In this document: in pieces, positions 33,130-36,063 of the stretch | How the letters are laid out: each line of letters starts with the position of its first letter | Position numbering within the stretch: the stretch's first letter is position 1 | Assembly: GCA_937922815.1 (NCBI GenBank) | Contig: CALAJP010000014.1 | Coordinates: 1-36,063, forward strand | Direction: 5' to 3' | Length of the DNA: 36,063 nt | From: an uncultured Saprospiraceae bacterium | GTDB lineage: Bacteria > Bacteroidota > Bacteroidia > Chitinophagales > Saprospiraceae | Program-made: the position numbers and the translations under genes | The notes under the pieces: model-generated | Told to the model about the DNA's origin: nothing | The model's input: only the letters and a program-made list of their open reading frames with translations | Databases searched by the model: none

Positions 33130-34995
33130 ATGTTTCCTGAATATGATGTAATTGTTGTTGGGGCTGGACATGCAGGTTGCGAAGCGGCTGTAGGTGCTGC
33201 CAATATGGGAGCCAAAGTAATGTTGGTGACTATGAATATGAATACTATTGCTCAGATGTCTTGTAACCCTGCTATGGGCGGAGTTGCAAAAGGGCAAATA
33301 GTGCGTGAAATTGATGCTTTAGGTGGGTACTCAGGAATGGTTACTGACCATACGATGATTCAATTCAGAATGTTGAACAAATCTAAAGGACCCGCGATGT
33401 GGAGTCCTCGGGCACAATCCGACAGAATGTTGTTTGCTGCAGAATGGAGAAAACGTTTGGAAAATAATCCGTTAATTGATTTTTGGCAAGAGATGGCAAC
33501 GGGTTTGGTCGTCAAGAATGGTGTTGTTAAAGGCGTAAAAACTAGTTTGGGCTTAGAAATCCCTTCTAAAACAGTTATCCTTACCAACGGAACTTTCCTA
33601 AATGGAATTATTCATATTGGCGAAAAACAATTCGGTGGAGGTAGAGCAGGGGAGAGAGCAGCCAAAGGACTTACCGAACAATTGCAAGAATTAGGTTTCG
33701 AATCAGGTAGAATGAAAACAGGAACACCTCCAAGAGTTGATGGACGTTCACTAGATTGGGAGGCTATGGAAACGCAACCTGGGGATGAAGTTCCTTCTAA
33801 GTTTTCGTACACCGATACACCTACTTTGAAAAAACAACGCCCTTGTCATATTACTTATACCAACAAGGAAGTCCATGAAACCTTAAAAGAAGGTTTTAAC
33901 CGTTCTCCTATGTTCAATGGTCGAATCCAAGGTTTAGGACCAAGATATTGCCCTTCGATAGAAGATAAAATTGACCGTTTTGCACAGCGAGACCGACACC
34001 AATTATTTGTTGAGCCAGAAGGTTGGGATACTTGCGAGATTTATGTAAATGGGTTTTCTTCTTCTTTGCCAGAAGATGTTCAGTATAAAGCAATGCGTAA
34101 AATTCGTGGTTTCGAAAATGCAAAAATGTTCCGACCAGGATACGCTATTGAATATGATTTCTTTCAACCGACTCAATTAAGAGCAACTTTAGAAACCAGA
34201 TTAGTGAAAAACCTGTTTTTTGCAGGGCAAATCAATGGAACTACGGGCTACGAAGAGGCAGGAGCGCAAGGTATGATGGCTGGAATTAATGCGGCTTTGG
34301 CAATTAAAGACCAAGAACCATTCATTTTAAAAAGGTCAGAAGCTTATATAGGAGTGTTAATTGATGATTTAATAAACAAGGGGACAACGGAACCTTATCG
34401 AATGTTTACTTCTAGGGCTGAATATCGTATTCTTTTACGCCAGGATAATGCCGATATGCGTCTAACTCCTTTGGTCAAGGCAATAGGAATGCTTCATTTG
34501 GATGAGCGAATGGCGAGAGTAAATGAAAAAAATGAAGCTGTTGAACAAATCAAAAAATATTTTAGAAAAAATAGCATTCACCCAGACCAAGCGAATAGCT
34601 ATCTAGATAGTAAAAATTCTTCGAAAATGAAGCAACGTGACAAACTGCTTCCATTGCTTACTAGGCCACATATAACGATAGAAGGCTTGAGAGGTTGTCA
34701 AGCAGAATTAGATAATTATCTGAAAGGTTTTGATAACGAATGCCTCGAAATAGCCGAGATAGCGATGAAATACGAAGGCTATATCAAAAAAGAAGAAGAG
34801 CTAGTCGGCAAAATGAACCGATTGGAATCTGTTAATTTGTCGGAAAAGTTAGATTATTCTCAATTTGTATCTTTATCCGCAGAAGCTAGAGAAAAGTTGA
34901 ATAAATTGAAACCGAGAACTATTGGACAGGCGAGCCGAATTAGTGGCGTTTCTCCTTCGGATGTTTCTGTATTATTGGTTCATCTAGGTAGATGA
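33130..34995 (+). CDS. mnmG: tRNA uridine-5-carboxymethylaminomethyl(34) synthesis enzyme MnmG (GidA)
   Basis: 621 residues. N-terminal FAD-binding GAGHAGCEAA (11-20), then the family stretch CNPAMGGVAKGQIVREIDALGG (two parts: CNPAMGG and AKGQIVREID, about 45-61). Further family motifs are KGPAMWSPRAQSDR, RMKTGTPPR, RYCPSIEDKI and GTTGYEEAGAQG. The helical C-terminal domain (about 545-621) has KYEGYIKKEEE and RTIGQASRISGVSPSDVSVL. With MnmE it installs the carboxymethylaminomethyl or aminomethyl group on U34 of tRNAs for Glu, Gln, Lys, Leu, Arg and Gly. Two tRNA-Glu(UUC) genes precede it and MnmD, the next enzyme of the pathway, is just before those. Its 3' end overlaps the convergent lipoprotein gene by 16 bp. 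Confidence 0.97.
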   Translation: MFPEYDVIVVGAGHAGCEAAVGAANMGAKVMLVTMNMNTIAQMSCNPAMGGVAKGQIVREIDALGGYSGMVTDHTMIQFRMLNKSKGPAMWSPRAQSDRMLFAAEWRKRLENNPLIDFWQEMATGLVVKNGVVKGVKTSLGLEIPSKTVILTNGTFLNGIIHIGEKQFGGGRAGERAAKGLTEQLQELGFESGRMKTGTPPRVDGRSLDWEAMETQPGDEVPSKFSYTDTPTLKKQRPCHITYTNKEVHETLKEGFNRSPMFNGRIQGLGPRYCPSIEDKIDRFAQRDRHQLFVEPEGWDTCEIYVNGFSSSLPEDVQYKAMRKIRGFENAKMFRPGYAIEYDFFQPTQLRATLETRLVKNLFFAGQINGTTGYEEAGAQGMMAGINAALAIKDQEPFILKRSEAYIGVLIDDLINKGTTEPYRMFTSRAEYRILLRQDNADMRLTPLVKAIGMLHLDERMARVNEKNEAVEQIKKYFRKNSIHPDQANSYLDSKNSSKMKQRDKLLPLLTRPHITIEGLRGCQAELDNYLKGFDNECLEIAEIAMKYEGYIKKEEELVGKMNRLESVNLSEKLDYSQFVSLSAEAREKLNKLKPRTIGQASRISGVSPSDVSVLLVHLGR

Positions 34996-35780
34996 TTGAG
35001 TACATTTTCTTGGTATCTTTCTACGCCTCCATGATGCGTTCCACAGCGATTACAGTCAGTACATTCGCCTAATTGGTTATGTGCTTTTTGTATGCCCCAA
35101 GTGGTGTTCATCTCTATTTTATTCATAATGGAAGAGTAACCGTCGGTTTTGAAAACTGACGTTTCGCAGATATTGTGAACGGCTTTTGCTCTTATTTTAT
35201 TAGCCGTTTCTTTTTCAAGAGAAAGGGAGAAAAGTTTATTGTAAAGCTCTTGTATGGTGCTTAATGAATAATTTTGGTCAGATAATCGCATTAATTTATC
35301 GGAACTTATATTTTGTGATAATGCTTTATATAATTCCTCTGAATTGAGTAAGGTGGATTCGAATGACATTAAATAATACAATTCATTTTCTGAACGTAAA
35401 GCTTTCAATAGTCCTGAGGTGATTAGTAAATGTCCGCCTGTGGTGCAAAAAGCATGAATTTCATCCGTATCTAAAATAAGTACCCGCCATTCTCTATCTT
35501 TTGTCCAAGCTTGTGACAGTTGAGAATCTTCATTTTTATAAAACACAGTCACCTGATCATAAAAACGCTGAACGTAATTATAAACTACATGATATTGGGT
35601 TGTGTCTAAATATGGATATTGATTCTTGTTGTCCAATACATGAAGTAAAAGCTCGTCTCCAATAAATTCACGGTTTTCGATAGTTAAATTACTTGGAAAA
35701 AAAACTTCTTCATTACTGGAACAAGAATACAGTATCATAAACCCTATAATAATTAAGAATTTACTAAAATACTGATGCAT
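34980..35780 (-). CDS. Lipoprotein resembling M48 metallopeptidases with a degenerate active site
   Basis: 266 residues. Lipoprotein signal with Cys20 (ILYSC-SSNEE). Residues about 99-150 follow the M48 pattern of an extracytoplasmic peptidase: WRVLILDTDEIHAFCTTGGH, then LLITSGLL and RSENELYYLM, equivalent to the usual NAFxxPGGxIxVxxGLL ... E-x-E-L. At the place of HExxH the sequence is F140-E141-S-T-L144: both zinc histidines are lost while Glu is kept. A Cys/His-rich tail, CTDCNRCGTHH, near residue 245 could bind metal. Catalytic activity is unlikely; a binding or structural role is an inference. The gene is convergent with mnmG. Other identities are possible because the match is to one segment. 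Confidence 0.72.
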   Translation of the reverse strand: MHQYFSKFLIIIGFMILYSCSSNEEVFFPSNLTIENREFIGDELLLHVLDNKNQYPYLDTTQYHVVYNYVQRFYDQVTVFYKNEDSQLSQAWTKDREWRVLILDTDEIHAFCTTGGHLLITSGLLKALRSENELYYLMSFESTLLNSEELYKALSQNISSDKLMRLSDQNYSLSTIQELYNKLFSLSLEKETANKIRAKAVHNICETSVFKTDGYSSIMNKIEMNTTWGIQKAHNQLGECTDCNRCGTHHGGVERYQENVLNHLPR

Positions 35781-36063
35781 AAAACAGTGTTACATAGTTT
35801 TGATGTAAATAGTTTCAGTGGCAAATGGGCATGTAATAGTTTTGTCGACAATTTATGCCTTTTTTGAACCTAATGCCATTTTTGTAATTTGTTTATTTTT
35901 AATCTATCGCTCCTAATTTATTAAAGAAAACAGTTTTTTCTCTTTGAAAATTAAAATAATAAGCGAATAAAACAGAATACTTATTCTCTTTATTTTTATG
36001 TTTATTTTCTTGACACTTAGAATATTTTGATTAGCAATCCAGTATGTTTTACAGTATTGAATT
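35781..36063. other. Upstream region at the right edge
   Basis: 283 bp of AT-rich sequence upstream of the M48-like lipoprotein. I find no ORF of note, RNA gene or exact TAnnTTTG motif. A gene may begin beyond the edge. Confidence 0.5.

Noticed and set aside
33001-33297. 98-codon minus-strand ORF overlapping the tRNA terminator and the start of mnmG
   Set aside because: Antisense to mnmG and to a tRNA terminator; no plausible protein features.
1-36063. CRISPR array, transposon, integron or defence island
   Set aside because: No regularly spaced repeats of CRISPR type, no transposase or integrase frame, and no nuclease or toxin-antitoxin pair was found on either strand.

Overview
The window is AT-rich DNA from a Bacteroidota chromosome, probably a gliding or surface-active member of the Flavobacteriia or a relative. 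The support is: a gliding-motility-type (CHU_C) C-terminal domain on a giant surface protein; a Por-type type IX secretion tail on a second secreted protein; several promoters of the Bacteroidota form TAnnTTTG; few Shine-Dalgarno sites; a bacillithiol-system protein (YtxJ); and Mpl and MnmG sequences of that group. I see no phage, integrase, transposase or CRISPR array. This is mostly core chromosome with a surface-protein region on the left.

Layout. 1-7817 (minus) is the first ~2605 codons of a giant calcium-binding-repeat adhesin that runs off the left edge a few dozen residues before its end. 8249-9550 (minus) is the E2 subunit of pyruvate dehydrogenase and 9731-11635 (minus) a cytosolic S9 peptidase. 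12075-14999 (plus) holds a lipocalin-like lipoprotein and a secreted protein with nine 30-residue thrombospondin-type-3-like repeats. 15055-16365 (minus) is a bacterial vitamin-K-dependent gamma-carboxylase homologue, divergent from a Crp/Fnr regulator (16724-17392). Next come an RNA/DNA methyltransferase, a bestrophin-type channel and a threonine-aldolase-like enzyme. A structured intergenic region (21243-21621) may encode a small RNA.

27238-21622 (minus) looks like one operon: GAF/SpoIIE-type phosphatase, two paralogous membrane-TPR-SHOCT proteins, a CBS-domain protein, and a lone large subunit of methylmalonyl-CoA mutase. Acetyl-CoA synthetase and Mpl follow on the same strand. Downstream of acs a 149-bp segment carrying a terminator is duplicated in tandem.

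31510-34995 (plus) is a compact translation-related group: a tiny lipoprotein, YtxJ, MnmD, two identical tRNA-Glu(UUC) genes and MnmG. MnmG and MnmD act on U34 of exactly this kind of tRNA, so the modification enzymes flank a substrate. The window closes with a convergent lipoprotein (34980-35780) that looks like an M48 metallopeptidase with a lost HExxH motif.

The most unusual signals are: the phosphatase reading frame extending 54 codons upstream of its first ATG without a standard start; the duplicated acs terminator; a 22-bp sequence found twice in inverted orientation 11 kb apart; the dead M48 homologue; the gamma-carboxylase homologue beside acidic calcium-binding repeat proteins; and the MnmD/tRNA-Glu/MnmG cluster. 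I found no single obviously new multi-gene system.
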